DNA of 64,000 nucleotides from Bos javanicus (GCF_032452875.1 NC_083869.1:77866501-77930500); one strand, 5' to 3'; positions 44,370 to 55,850 are shown, counted from the first letter of the stretch. Notes: generated from the letters alone by a model not told the origin. A program made the numbers and translations.

Positions 44370-45625
44370 ACACGCTAGTAAAGTAATGCTCAAAATTCTG
44401 CAAGCCAGGCTTCAGCAATACATGAACTGTGAACTTCCAGATGTTCAAGCTGGTTTTAGAAAAGGCAGAGGAACCAGAGATCAAATTGCCAACATCCTCT
44501 GGAACATCAAAAAAGCAAGAAATTTCCAGAAAAACATCTATTTCCACTTTATTGACTATGCCAAAGCCTTTGACTGTGTGGATCACAATAAACTGTGGAA
44601 AATTCTGAAAGGGATGGGAAGACCAGACCACCTGACCTGCCTCTTGAGAAACATATGCAGGTCAGGAAGCAACAGTTAAAGTGGACATGGAACAACAGAC
44701 TGGTTCCAAATAGGAAAAGGAGTACATCAAAGCTGTATATTGTCACCCTGCTTATTTTACTTCTATGCAGAGTACATCATGAGAAATGCTGGGCTGGAAG
44801 AAACACAAGCTGGAATCAAGATTGCCGGGAGAAATATCAATAATCTCAGATAGGCAGATGACACCACCCTTACGGCAGAAAGTGAAGAGGAACTCAAAAG
44901 CCTCTTGATGAAAGTGAAAGTGGACAGTGAAAAAGTTGGCTTAAAGCTCAACATTCAGAAAACTAAGATCATGGCATCTCGTCCCATCACTTCATGGGAA
45001 ATAGATGGGGAAACAGTGGAAACAGTGTCAGACTTTATTTTTGGGGGCTCCAAAATCACTGCAGATGGTGACTGCAGCCATGAAATTAAAAGACTCTCCT
45101 TGGAAGCAAAGTTATGACCAACCTAGATAGCATATTGAAAAGCAGAGACATTACTTTGCCAACAAACGTGTCTAGTCAAGGCTATGGTTTTTCCAGTGGT
45201 CATGTATGGATGTAAGAGTTGGACTGTGAAGAAGGCTGAGCGCCAAAGAATTGATGCTTTTGAACTGTGGTGTTGGAGAAGACTCTTGAGAGTCCCTTGG
45301 ACTGCAAGGAGATCCAACCAGTCCATTCTGAAGGAGATCAGCCCTGGGATTTCTTTGGAAGGAATGATGCTAAAGCTGAAATTCCAGTACTTTGGCCACC
45401 TCATGCGAAGAGTTGACTCATTGGAAAAGCCTCTTATGCTGGGAGGGATTGGGGCCAGGAGCAGAAGGGGCCGACAGAGGATGAGATGGCTGGATGGCAT
45501 CACCATCTCGATGGACATGAGTTTGAATGAACGCTGGGTGTTGGTGATGGATAGGGAGGCCTGGTGTGCTGCAGTTCATGGGGTTGCAAAGACTTGGACA
45601 CAACTGAGCGACTGAACTGAACTGA
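44370..45625 (+). mobile_element. BovB LINE, 1.26 kb, 5'-truncated
   Basis: Sense BovB beginning inside the RT domain ('gctagtaaagtaatgctcaa') and ending with the 'gactgaactgaactgac' tail. RT pieces are visible: 'AGFRKGRGTRDQIANI' and 'FHFIDYAKAFDCVDHNK' in the frame at 44386-44679. The YADD Tyr codon is TAG (near 44851), and frameshifts separate the later frames (44905-45117 and 45184-45615). Inactive. Confidence 0.94.
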
Positions 45626-46985
45626 CTGTCTCAGAGCTTCAGAAATGTGCTAGTTTAGGAAACTAACTTAGCGGTAATACCCCTAGGGCTTGTGACAAAG
45701 CACAATAACTATAACACAATCTTTAATTTCTAACCCTAAAGCCGAAAACTGCAATTTGACTATTTCTCTGTATCAGAGGCACAGTATTTGCAACAGCCCT
45801 CTTTGCTATTTTCACCCTGCCATTCCATATTACCATAACCAGAAATCACATCAGGTCTGCAGGAATATTGTTTCTGTTGTAACATCTCAACTTCCTTGCT
45901 CTGCTTTAACCTGAAAGTAGGACAGGGAGCAGAATTCTCTGGGTAATTGCCTTTCAAATTGTGTGTTCTCTTCCAGAATTAGGGTTGCCAACTAAAGAAT
46001 ACTGCTTACCCCCCAGCTCTACAAGGATGAAGTCACTGGCCTCTGCAGTTGCTGGCCTTCAATACCTCTTGAAAGAAGTTCAGGGCAGAGATCAGGAATG
46101 AGGCATTCTGTGCTCTGGGAAAAAGTAGCAGAGAAGACCTTCAGAAAGTTAAATATTTTTTGAAAAAGAAAATTGTATGAACCCAGTTTCTTGCTCTTAT
46201 TTTCAGAAAAACACTGCAATCATTAATGATGTCTGCTCCTCGTGACTTTCTACCAAGATGTCTACTTGAGTGCATGTATCCCCCCCTTATCAAAATAATA
46301 TATTCATTGACCTCTCCCACTGCTTCTTTGGAGAAGATCCTCAGAGGTTTCTGAGAGGCTGGCTCCCAGACTATTGTTCTCAGTAAGTCTCAAATAAAAT
46401 CAAATTCACAACTCCCATATTGTGCTTTTTTTTTTTTTTTCAGATGACAAGGTCAATGAAAAAGTGAGCTGGGCCAGGGATTAATAGTCAACAGAACTGC
46501 ATGGCTTTCCATATGTACCTGGAAGTGCCAAAATAAGCTTTCATTTGAATGATTTTGAATAGAAATATAAATTAAAAAGTGCTTAAAGTAAATAAGTACC
46601 CTCACCTTAATGAACATATTTCACTCTTTTCCTAAAGAGACTTGTTGTCCCTAGAAATATCTCTTACTCTTGTCTGTCTGAGTCTGTTGATGGACTCAGC
46701 TATCCAGGCTTGTTTGCCTCAGACTAAATGCTATACTATTGATTTAAAGTCCCTGGGTCTGCTTTTTATTTGTTTATTTGATCTCTCTGCTTATTAGATT
46801 TTTCTTTTAGCTTCGCCCTTTTTCTCTTATATCTGGGCTGCTAAGCAGTCCTGTTTACCCCACATACATCCCCACTGCATATTTTAACTTGTGCTTCTAA
46901 TAAATTATTCTATAAGGTGGGAAATTCAGCAACCACCTCCTGTGAGCTATAACAGACAGGGGAAAAAAGTCTCTGTGTAAAGGCT
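45626..46985. other. Single-copy DNA
   Basis: About 1.36 kb with no recognised family repeat and no gene. A poly-T run is at 46429-46441, and a TTTTA/TTTAT low-complexity run lies just beyond the right end (46990-47022). Confidence 0.5.
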
Positions 46986-47159
46986 TGAGAATTATTTTAT
47001 TTTATTTTTATTTATTTATTTTGAGTAATAGCTGTTTCCTTCTTATACTCATCTTTGTGATTCAATTCCCACTGTCTCCCACCTGGACAGTTGAGACCGC
47101 CTCCCAGCTGATCTCTCCATCTCACTTTCTTCTCTGCAATTCTTTCCTAACAAGACTGA

Positions 47160-47610
47160 TAATTGCAATATGATCATGGTGCTTTTCTACATAAAATCTT
47201 TTGGAGGCTTTCCACTGATAAACAATAAAATCCAAGCTCTCTGCATGACATTTAAGCTCCTACAAGCTCCGTCTCCTTTCTACCTTGCAGATTTATATCT
47301 GCCTCACTAGAAACTCATATGCACTAGAAACACTGAAAAGTGTTAGCTTTTCCTTAAAATATATGAAGGCTTGCCTCATCTCTAAGCCCTCAAGTGCAAT
47401 ATAATCTCTGTCTAGAATATTTCTCCTTTTCCTCCACTGGCTTGACATCTAGGTGTTATTGAGAACACAGCTTGGGGTTTCCTGTCTGTGCATTTGTGAT
47501 TTTGTGATTTAATTGCCATTTTACTCATTCTCCTCTCCTGGGCCTTAGGCTTCCTGAAGGCAGACGCTGTACCTGGCAGAGGGAAGCTCTGACCTGCATA
47601 GTAGGACCCC
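47160..47610 (+). mobile_element. L2 LINE remnant
   Basis: 'ggaggctttccactgataaa', 'aataaaatccaagctctctg', then 'gcatgacatttaagctccta', and later 'cttcctgaaggcagacgctg', keep the order of the L2 3' region. Ancient and non-coding. Confidence 0.65.
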
Positions 47611-47864
47611 AGGGGTCCTTCAGGCTCACATGTGCCTCCCACTAGATTTGGGTTGAAAATTCTCAGTCCTGTGAGGCTTCTCTGGACCTCCACACCTCTG
47701 CATGATATACAAACACTTCCTTATGGGTAAAGGTGTGTCACCAGGTTCATGCACCTAAGGGGCTCCAGGTATTTTTTTTTTTTCCTTTGTTTCTGTCAAG
47801 CTTTCATATCTATGGAAGATGTTGTCAACTGTTGGTGAGCCTCTCTCTCATAAACTTAGATCTT

Positions 47865-48366
47865 TTTTTTTTTTTATTTTTATTTTTAAACTTTACAAAT
47901 TGTATTAGTTTTGCCAAATATCAAAATGAATCCACCACAGGTATACATGTGTTCCCCATCCTGAACCCTCCTCCCTCCTCCCTCCCCATACCATCCCTCT
48001 GGGTCGTCCCAGTGCACTAACCCCAAGCATCCAGTATCGTGCATCGAACCTGGACTGGCAACTCTTTTCATACATGATATTATACATGTTTCAATGCCAT
48101 TCTCCAAAATCTTCCCACCCTCTCCCTCTGCAACAGAGTCCATAAGACTGTTCTATACATCAGTGTCTCTTTTGCTGTCTCATACACAGGGTTATTGTTA
48201 GCATCTTTCTAAATTCCATATATATGCGTTAGTATACTGTATTGGTGTTTTTCTTTCTGGCTTACTTCACTCTGTATAATAGGCTCCAGTTTCATCCACC
48301 TCATTAGAACTGATTCAAATGTATTCTTTTTAATGGCTGAGTAATACTCCATTGTGTATATGTACC
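47865..48366 (-). mobile_element. L1 3' end, young, with perfect 12-bp TSD
   Basis: The poly-T start is the A tail of a minus-strand L1. Antisense 3' UTR of the young bovine type follows ('tagttttgccaaatatcaaa'), reaching the end of ORF2 ('ggctgagtaatactccattg'). 'aacttagatctt' occurs at 47853-47864 and 48367-48378, a perfect target duplication. Low divergence implies a recent insertion. The 85-codon minus-strand frame (47886-48143) is 3' UTR read-through, not a gene. Confidence 0.95.
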
Positions 48367-48438
48367 AACTTAGATCTTCTTAAGAGGAGGAAATTTGTTT
48401 GATTTTACTTTTTTATTATCTGGGTTACAGTGTTACCT

Positions 48439-48960
48439 ATCAGTTCAGTTCATTTCAGTCACTCAGTCATGTCCAACTCTTTGCTACCCCATGAACTGCA
48501 GCACACCAGGCCTCCTTGTCCATCACCAACACCTGGAGTTCACTCAGACTCAGTCTATCGAGTCGGTGATGCCATCCAGCCATCTCACACTCTGTCGTAC
48601 CCTTCTCCCCCTGCCCCCAGTCCCTCCCAGCATCAGAGTTTTTCCAATGAGTCAACTCTTCGCATGGGGTGGCCAAAGTATTGGAGTTTCAGCTTTAGCA
48701 TCATTCCTTCCAAAGAACACCCAGGACCTATCCCTTTTAGAATGGACTGGGTGGATCTCCTTGCAGTCCAAGGGACTCTCAAGAGTCTTGTCCAACACCA
48801 CAGTTCAAAAGCATCAATTCTTCAGCACTCACCTTTCTTCACAGTCCAACTCTCACATGCATACATGACTACTGGAAAAACCATAGCCTTGACTAGACGG
48901 ACCTTTGTTGGCAAAGTAATGTCTCTGCTTTTGAATATGCTATCTAGGTTGGTCATAACT
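48439..48960 (-). mobile_element. BovB LINE, 3' ~520 bp
   Basis: Antisense BovB from 'cagttcagttcatttcagtc' to 'gctatctaggttggtcataa'. Overlapping plus-strand frames of 157 and 179 codons here are antisense shadows. 5'-truncated. Confidence 0.94.
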
Positions 48961-49314
48961 CCTGCATAGTGAGCCTTGAACTCCTGAATCATAATCTCTC
49001 AGAATCTACCCCAGGAATTGGACACTTCTAGAAATTTTCCGAGTGACTCTGATAATCAACAATTGGCATATATATTAAAAAGTGACCGTGTGTTTTCCTC
49101 TTGTATCCATCATTTATTTGTGCTGCAACATTATTGAACAACTGGCCATTTATTATGTCAGAGGCTGTGGCTGTATGAGTGAATGAAGCAGGAATGTTCT
49201 TGAACTCTTAAAGCTCACAGTCCAAAAATTTAAAAACATGTTACACTTATTCTTACACAGTGAGATAAATGCCAAGAAAAGCATAATCAAGGCATCAATT
49301 TGACAATCAAAGGG

Positions 49315-49511
49315 GAAGATCTGATGGGGGGAAAGACTGAGGGTAGGAGGAGAAGGGGATGACAGAGGACAAGACAGTAGAAGGGCATCACTGACTCAAT
49401 GGACATCAGTTTGAGCAACTCCAACAGATGGGGAAGGACAGGAGAACTGGTATTGCTGCAGTCCGTGGGGTGAAAAGAGTTGGACATGACTGAGCGATGG
49501 AACAAAAACAA
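49315..49511 (+). mobile_element. BovB 3'-terminal fragment
   Basis: About 200 bp of sense BovB ('ggtaggaggagaaggggatg' then 'catgactgagcgatggaaca'). Very truncated; lies 114 bp before another sense BovB. Confidence 0.85.
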
Positions 49512-49624
49512 CCAGGGAAGATCTACCTGTAAGGTCAGACTTGACTGACACAATTGCATCAACTATGGGATTAACAGGAGTTTTTTCATTTTTTTTTTTC
49601 TTTTAGCAAAGTTAAGAGCATACA

Positions 49625-50034
49625 TAAAGAAGACTGAGCAGCAGTGAGAAATGATGCTTTCAAACTGTGGTGCTGAAGACTCTTGAGAGTTCCTTGGACA
49701 GCAAGGATTTCAATCAAATAAATCCTAAAGGATATCAAACCCTGAAAATTCATTGGAAGGACTGATGCTGAAGTTGAAACTACAATATTTTGGCCACTTG
49801 ATGTGAAGGGCCGACTCATTAGAAAAGACTCTGATGTGAAAGTTTGAGGGCATGAGAAGAAGGGGATGACAGAAGATGAAATAGTTGGATGGCATTATGA
49901 CTCAACGGAGATGACTTCGAGCAAGCTCCAGGATGTAGTGAAGGACAGAGAAGTCTGGCATGAAGGAGAGTGAACCCTGAAGTCCATATAGTCTCAAAGA
50001 GTCAGACAAGATTTAGGAATTGAACAACAGCAAT
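49625..50034 (+). mobile_element. BovB LINE, 3' ~410 bp
   Basis: Sense BovB from a 'gaagactgagcagcagtgag' start to a 'gaattgaacaacagcaata' end. Diverged. Only 8 bp separate its end from the 3' end of the next, oppositely oriented BovB, so the two form a tail-to-tail pair. Confidence 0.88.
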
Positions 50035-50042
50035 AAATAGCA

Positions 50043-53000
50043 TCAGTTCAGTTCAGTCTCTTGGTTGTGTCTGACTCTTGGTGACCCCATGGACTACAGA
50101 AGGCCAGGCTTCCCTGTCCATTGCCATCTCTCACATCTATACATGACTACTGGAAAAACCATAGCCTTGAATAGACAGACATTTTTTGGCAAAGCAATGT
50201 CTCTGCTTTTTGATATGCAGTCTAGGTTGGTCATAAGCTTTTCTTCCAAGGAGCAAGCATCTTTTAAATTCATGGCTTCAGTCACCATCTGCAGTGATTT
50301 TGGAGCCCAAAAATAAAGTCTGTTACTGTTTTCATTGTTTCCCCATCTATTTGACATGAAGTTATGCGACTGAATGCCATGATCTTAGTTTTCTGAATGT
50401 TGAGTTTTAAGCTGACTTTTTCACTCTCCTTTTTCACTTTCATCAAGAGGCTCTTTAGTTTTCCCTTGCTTTCTGCCATAAGGTTGGTGTCATGTGCATA
50501 TATGAGATTACTGATATTTTTCCTGGAAATCTTGATTCCAGCTTGTGCTTCATATAGCCCAGCATTGTGCAAGATGTATTCTGCATATAAGTTAAATAAG
50601 CTGGGTAACAATATACAACCTTGATGTAGTCCTTTCCCGATTTGGAACCAGTCTGTTGTTCCATGTCCATTCTAACTGTTGCTTTTTGACCTGCATACAG
50701 ATTTCTCAGGAGGAATTTAAAGTGGTCTGGTATTCCCATCTCTTTAAGAAATGTCCACAGTTTGTTGTGATCCACACAGTCAAAGGACTTGGTGTAGTTA
50801 AAAAGTAGAAGTAGATGTTTTTTTCTGAAACTCTCTTGCTTTTTCAATGATTCAAGGGATGTTGACAATTTGATCTTTGGTTCCTCTGCCTTTTCTAAGT
50901 CCAGCTTGAACATCTCTGGAAGTTCACAGTTCACATACTGTTGAAGCCTGGCTTGGAGAATTTTGAGCATTACTTTGCTAACATGTGAGATGAGTGCAAT
51001 TGTGTGGCAGTTTGAACATTCTTTGGTGTTATCTTTCTTTGGGATTGGAATGAAAACTGACCTTTTCCAGTCCTGTGGCCAGTGCTGAGTTTTCCAAATT
51101 TGCTGGCATATTGAGTAGCACTTTCAAGGCATCATCTTTTACAACTTGAAATAGCTAAACTGGAATCCCATCACCTCCAGTCTAGCTTGCTCATAGTGAT
51201 GCTTCCTAAGGCTCACTTGTCTTTGCATTACATAATGTCTGGCTCTAGGTGAGTGATCACACCATCGTGGTTATCTGCATCATGAATGTCTTTCCTGTAT
51301 AGTTGCTCTGTGTATTCTTGCCACCTCTTTTTAATATCTTCTGGTTCTGTTAGGTCCATAGCATTTCTGTCCTTTATTGTGCCCATCTTTCCATGAAATA
51401 TTTCCTTGGTTACTGTAATTTTCTTGAAGCAATGTCTAGTCTTTCCCATTCTATTGTTTTCCTCTATTTCTTTGCATTGATGTGAGGAAGGCTTTCTTAT
51501 CTCTCCTTGCTATTCTTTGGAACTCTACATTCAAATGGGTGTATCTATCCTTTTCTCCTTTGCCTTTAGCTTCTCTTCTTTTCTCCACTATTTGTAAGGC
51601 CTCCTCAGACAACCATTTTGCCTTTTTGCATTTCTTTTTCTTGGGGATGGTGTTGATCACTGCCTCATGTACAATGTCATGATCCTCCCTCGCTAGTTCT
51701 TCAGGCACTCTATCAGATCTAGTCCCTTGAATCTGTTTGTCACTTCCACTGTATATTTGAATGGGATTGAATAGTCTAGTGGTTTTCCTTGTTTTCTTCA
51801 ATTTAAGTCTGAATTTTGCAATAAGGGATTCACGATCTGAGTCACAGTCAGTTCCCGGCCTTGTTTTTGCTGACTGTATAGAGCTTCTCCATCTTTGGCT
51901 GCAAAGAATATAATCAGTCTGATTTCAATATTGACCATCTGGTGATATCCATGTATACTGTCTTCTCTTGTGTTGTTGGAAGATGCTGTTATGACTGATG
52001 CATTCTCTTGGGAAAACTCTGTTAGCCTTTGTCCTGCTTCATTCTGTAGTCCAAGGCCAAATTTGTGTGTTACTTCCTACTTTTGCATTCCATTCCCCTA
52101 TAATGAAAAGGACATCTTTTTTTGGTGTTAATTCTAGAAAGTCTTGTAGACATTCTGTCATTTTTGAGACTGCACCCAAGAACTGTATTTCAGACTCTTT
52201 TGTTGACTGTAAGGGCTAGTCCATTTCTTCTAATGGCTTCTTGCCCATAGTAGTATATATAATGGTCATCTGAAATCAGTTCACCCATTCCAGTCCATTT
52301 TAGTTCACTGATTCCTAAGCTGTCGATGTTCACTCTTGCCATCTCCTATTTGACCCGTTCCAATTTGCCTTGATTCATGGACCTAACATTCCAGGTTCCT
52401 ATGCAATATTGTTCTTTATAGCATCAGACTTTACTTCCATCACCATTCACATCCACAACTAGGTATTCTTTTTTTATTTGGCTCTGTCTCTTCATTCTTT
52501 CTGGAGTTATTTCCCCACTCTTCTCCTGTACTATATTGGGCACCTACTGACCTGGGAAGTTCATCTTTCAGTGTCCTATCTTTTTGCCTTTTCATACTGT
52601 TCATGGGGTTCTCAAGGCAAGAATACTGAAATGGTTTTCCATTCCCTTCTCCAGTTGACCATATTTTGTCAGAACTCTCCACCACGATGTATCTGTCTTG
52701 GGTGGCCCTACATGGCATGGCTTGTAGTTTCATTGACTTAGACAAGGCTATGGTCCATGGGATCAGTATGGTTAGTTTTCTGTGATTGTGCTTATCATTC
52801 TGTCTGTCCTCTGATGGATAAGGATAAAAGGCTTATGGAAGCTTCCTGATGGGAGAGACTGACTGAGGAGGAAACTGGGTCTTGTTCTGATAAGTGGGGC
52901 CATTCTCAGTAAAACTTTAGCCTAATTTTTTGTTGATGGGCAGGGCTGTGTTCCCTCCCTGTTGTTTGACCTGAGTCCAAACTATAGTGGAGTTACTGAA

Positions 53001-53636
53001 GATAATGGTGACCTCCTTCAAAAGATCACATGCAGGCACTGCTGCACTCAGTGCCCCCGACCCTGCAGCAGGCCTTTGCTGACCCACACCTCTGCCAGAG
53101 ACTCCTGGACGCTCATGGCCAATTTTGGGACAGTCTCTTGTGGGGTCACTGCTCCTTTCTCCTGGGTCCTGGTGTGCATAAGGTTTCGTTTGTGCCCTCC
53201 AAGAGTCTATTTCCCCAGTCTTGTGTAAGTTCTGAAAACTCTATTTTGGGGTTAATGGTGCAACCTCCTCCAATAGGGCTAATGACACAACCTGTTCTAC
53301 TGCACCCAGATCCCCCGCCCCTGGGACAGGCCACTGCCAACCCTTACCTCTGCAGGAAACACTCAAGCATTCAAGGTTAGGTCTGGCACAGTCTCTGTGG
53401 GGTCTCCTGGTGCACACAAGATTTTGTTTGAGCATCTCTGGAGGGCATGAGGTTTGATTCTTTCACCCCTCCTCCAGTCTTGCTGTGACTTCTCCTTTGT
53501 CCTTGAACATTGGATATCTCTTTTTGGTGGGACACAACATTCTTCTCTGGATGGTTATTCAGCAGAGAGTTGTAATTTTGGAGTTCTTTCAGGAGAAGAT
53601 GAGTGCACATCTTTCTATTCCACCATCTCCAAATGG
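50043..53636 (-). mobile_element. Nearly full-length BovB LINE with internal 3' deletion
   Basis: Minus-strand BovB read from 53636 (5') to 50043 (3'). It contains a ~0.85-kb 5' leader (52770-53636) whose end reads antisense 'ccaccatctcc'. The ORF start lies near 52745 ('MSKSMKLQAMPCRATQDRY' in a 101-codon frame), followed by the degraded endonuclease region (51800-52440), the linker (51228-51801), RT (50282-50970) and the 3' tail. A deletion joins the last ~70 bp directly to sequence several hundred bases upstream (junction near 50131). Many frameshifts and stops; the RT box reads YAHD instead of YADD. The family encodes an endonuclease plus RT, but this copy is dead. Confidence 0.92.
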
Positions 53637-53999
53637 AGCAGATGGTTTGGAAACATAATGCTAAGTTGCCATTGCCTGATTTCTTTGCCCCTGCTGTGTT
53701 CTTTTCCTAAAATCGACCATAATTGCTTCTTTTCAATCCAGCGATGATTACAAATCCAGATTCTCTGGACAGGAACGAGCAGAAAAAGCCACTCAAAGCA
53801 AGATGACCAGGAGCTGACTGTCTCTTTCTCAATTTCTTTTTTCTTCCTGGCACTTGGCAAAGTGATCTGCTACTGATAATCAGTGAAATTATGCGGGACT
53901 GGCAGTGTGAAATTTCACCAAGAGCTGCAGTTTCTAGGGCCAGGCTTTGCACCTCCACAGCTCAGTGTGCATCAGTCTGGAGCTTTAGACTTAGCAGAA
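53637..53999. other. Unassigned DNA between two LINEs
   Basis: About 360 bp with no recognised family. The frames on both strands lack domains. It could be single-copy flank or an unlisted repeat. Confidence 0.4.
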
Positions 54000-54550
54000 A
54001 AGAATAAATAGGATACGCAAATGCTATCCCCAAATTTCTAAATTATGCCTCCTCCCTGAATCTATCCCCTTTGGTAACCATACTTTTGTTTTCTATGTCT
54101 GTGCATTTGTTTCTGTTTTGTATAGGTCAATTTTTAAGATTCCACATATAAGGGATATCATACGATGTTTTTCTTTCTCTGTCTTACTCCACTTAGCCTG
54201 ATTCTCTCTAGGTCCATCCGTGTTGCTAAAAATATCACTATACACACTACCATATAATACAATAGATACACACAAGGACCTACTGCTATAGGACAGAAGT
54301 GAAGTCGCTCAGTCATGTCCAACTCTTTGTGACCCCATGGACTGTAGCCTAGCAGGCTCCTCCATCCATGGGATTTTTCAGGCAAGAGTACTGGACTGGA
54401 TTGCCATTTCCTTCTCCAGGGATTTTCTTGACCCAGGGATCGAACCCAAGTCTCCCACATTGTAGGCAGACACTTTACTGTCTGAGCCAGCAGGGAAGTC
54501 CTGTGTATAGGACAGAAACCTATGATCAATATTTTGTAATAATTTATATG
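54000..54550 (+). mobile_element. L1 3' end with 5' inversion
   Basis: 54000-54230 is antisense L1 3' UTR ('ccctttggtaaccatacttt', 'actccacttagcctgattct'). From about 54232 the strand switches to sense L1 ('tatacacactaccatataat', 'aggacctactgctatagg', resuming after a SINE as 'tcaatattttgtaataattt'). Inverted 5' segment followed by a sense 3' segment is the signature of twin priming. The sense part ends where a BovB begins; no A tail is seen. Confidence 0.75.
54299..54505 (-). mobile_element. Bov-tA SINE nested in L1, perfect TSD
   Basis: Antisense copy with the Bov-A tail at the left and the 'cagcagggaagtcc' head at the right. 'tataggacagaa' at 54287-54298 and 54506-54517 is a perfect 12-bp target duplication. 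The B box is canonical on the minus strand (complement of 'ggatcgaacc' near 54437). A young copy. Confidence 0.95.
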
Positions 54551-55850
54551 GGATCAGATCAGATCAGATCAGTCGCTCAGTCATGTCCGACTCCTCGTGA
54601 CCCCATGAATCGCAGCACGCCAGGCCTCCCTGTCCATCACCAACTCCCAGAGTTCACTCAGACTCACGTCCATCGAGTCACTGATGCCATCCAGCCATCT
54701 CATCCTCTGTCGTCCCCTTCTCCTCTTGCCCCCAATCCCTCCCAGCATCAGAGCCTTTTCCAATGAGTCAACTCTTCACATGAGGTGGCCAAAGTACTGG
54801 AGTTTCAGCTTTAGCATCATTCATTCCAAAGAAATCCTAGAGCTGATCTCCTTCAGAATGGACTGGTTGGATCTCCTTGCAGTCCAAGGGACTCTCAAGA
54901 GTCTTTTCCAATACCACAGTTCAAAAGCATCAATTCTTCGGCGCTCAGCCTTCTTCACAGTCCAACTCTCACATCCATACATGACCACGGGAAAAACCAT
55001 AGCCTTGACTAGATGAATCTTTGTTGGCAAAATAATGTCTCTGCTTTTGAATATGCTATCTAGGTTGGTCATAACTTTCCTTCCAAGGAGTAAGCGTCTT
55101 TTAATTTCATGGCTGCAGTCACCATCTGCAGTGATTTTGGAGTCCCCAAAAATAAAGTCTGACACTGTTTCCACTGTTTCCCCATCTATTTCCCATGAAG
55201 TGATGGGACCAGATGCCATGATCTTCGTTTTCTGAATGTTGAGCTTTAAGCCAAATTTTTCACTCTCTACTTTCACTTTCATCAAGAGGCTTTTGAGTTC
55301 CTCTTCACTTTCTGCCATAAGGGTGGTGTCATCTGCATATCTGAGGTTATTGATATTTCTCCCAGCAATCTTGATTCCAGCTTGTGTTTCTTCCAGTCCA
55401 GCGTTTCTCATGATGTACTCTGCATATAAGTTAAATAAACAGGGTGAAAATATACAGCCTTGATGTACTCCTTTTCCTATTTGGAACCAGTCTGTTGTTC
55501 CATGTCCAGTTCTAACTGTTGCTTCCTGACTTGCATACAAATTTCTCAAGAGGCAGATCAGGTGGTCTGGTATTCCCATCTCTTGAAGAATTTTCCACAG
55601 TTTATTGTGATCCACACAGTCAAAGGCTTTGGCATAGTCAATAAAGCAGAAATAGATGTTTTTCTGGAACTCTCTTACTTTTTCCATGATCCAGCAGATG
55701 TTGGCAATTTGATCTCTGGTTCCTCTGCCTTTTCTAAAACCAACTTGAACATCAGGAAGTTCACAGTTCACATGTTGCTGAAGCCTGGCTTGGAGAATTT
55801 TGAGCATTACTTTACTAGCATGTGAGATGAGTGCAATTGTGCGGTAGTTA
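54551..55850 (-). mobile_element. BovB LINE, 1.3 kb, with long RT frame
   Basis: Antisense BovB from the 3' end at 54551 to the RT domain start near 55850. Its terminus reads as four ATCAG units (54553-54573) instead of the usual TTCAG. Low divergence and a 328-codon frame (annotated separately) indicate a younger copy. It interrupts, or directly follows, the inverted L1. Confidence 0.95.
54821..55807 (-). pseudogene. BovB reverse-transcriptase frame, 328 codons, truncated at both ends
   Basis: The longest BovB frame in the window. It encodes most of an RTE-type RT: motif A 'FCFIDYAKAFDCVD' with D57 and D63, motif B 'GVHQGCIFSPCLFNLY' (residues 113-128), and motif C 'LRYADDTTLMAE' with D159 and D160 intact. 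Past the RT it reaches the 'WRRLLRVPWTARRSN'-type C-terminal segment (as WKRLLRVPW here) and stops at a TGA where related copies have GGA. A second TGA replaces CGA about 60 bp downstream (near 54779). The natural N-terminus with the endonuclease is missing because the element is 5'-truncated, so the ATG used is an internal Met. A retroposed RT fossil, not a host gene; young enough to keep its catalytic residues. Confidence 0.9.

Noticed and set aside
47886..48143. 85-codon minus-strand frame, also seen at 33041-33250 and 41238-41438
   Set aside because: The repeated peptide is read-through of the L1 3' UTR shared by three copies, not a conserved gene.
48395..48969. Plus-strand frames of 157 and 179 codons
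   Set aside because: They are antisense to a BovB C-terminal region; the same shadow frame appears at every antisense BovB (for example 5707-6084 and 54684-55016).
53030..53380. 116-codon plus-strand frame, GC-rich
   Set aside because: Lies antisense in the BovB 5' leader; no independent evidence of coding.
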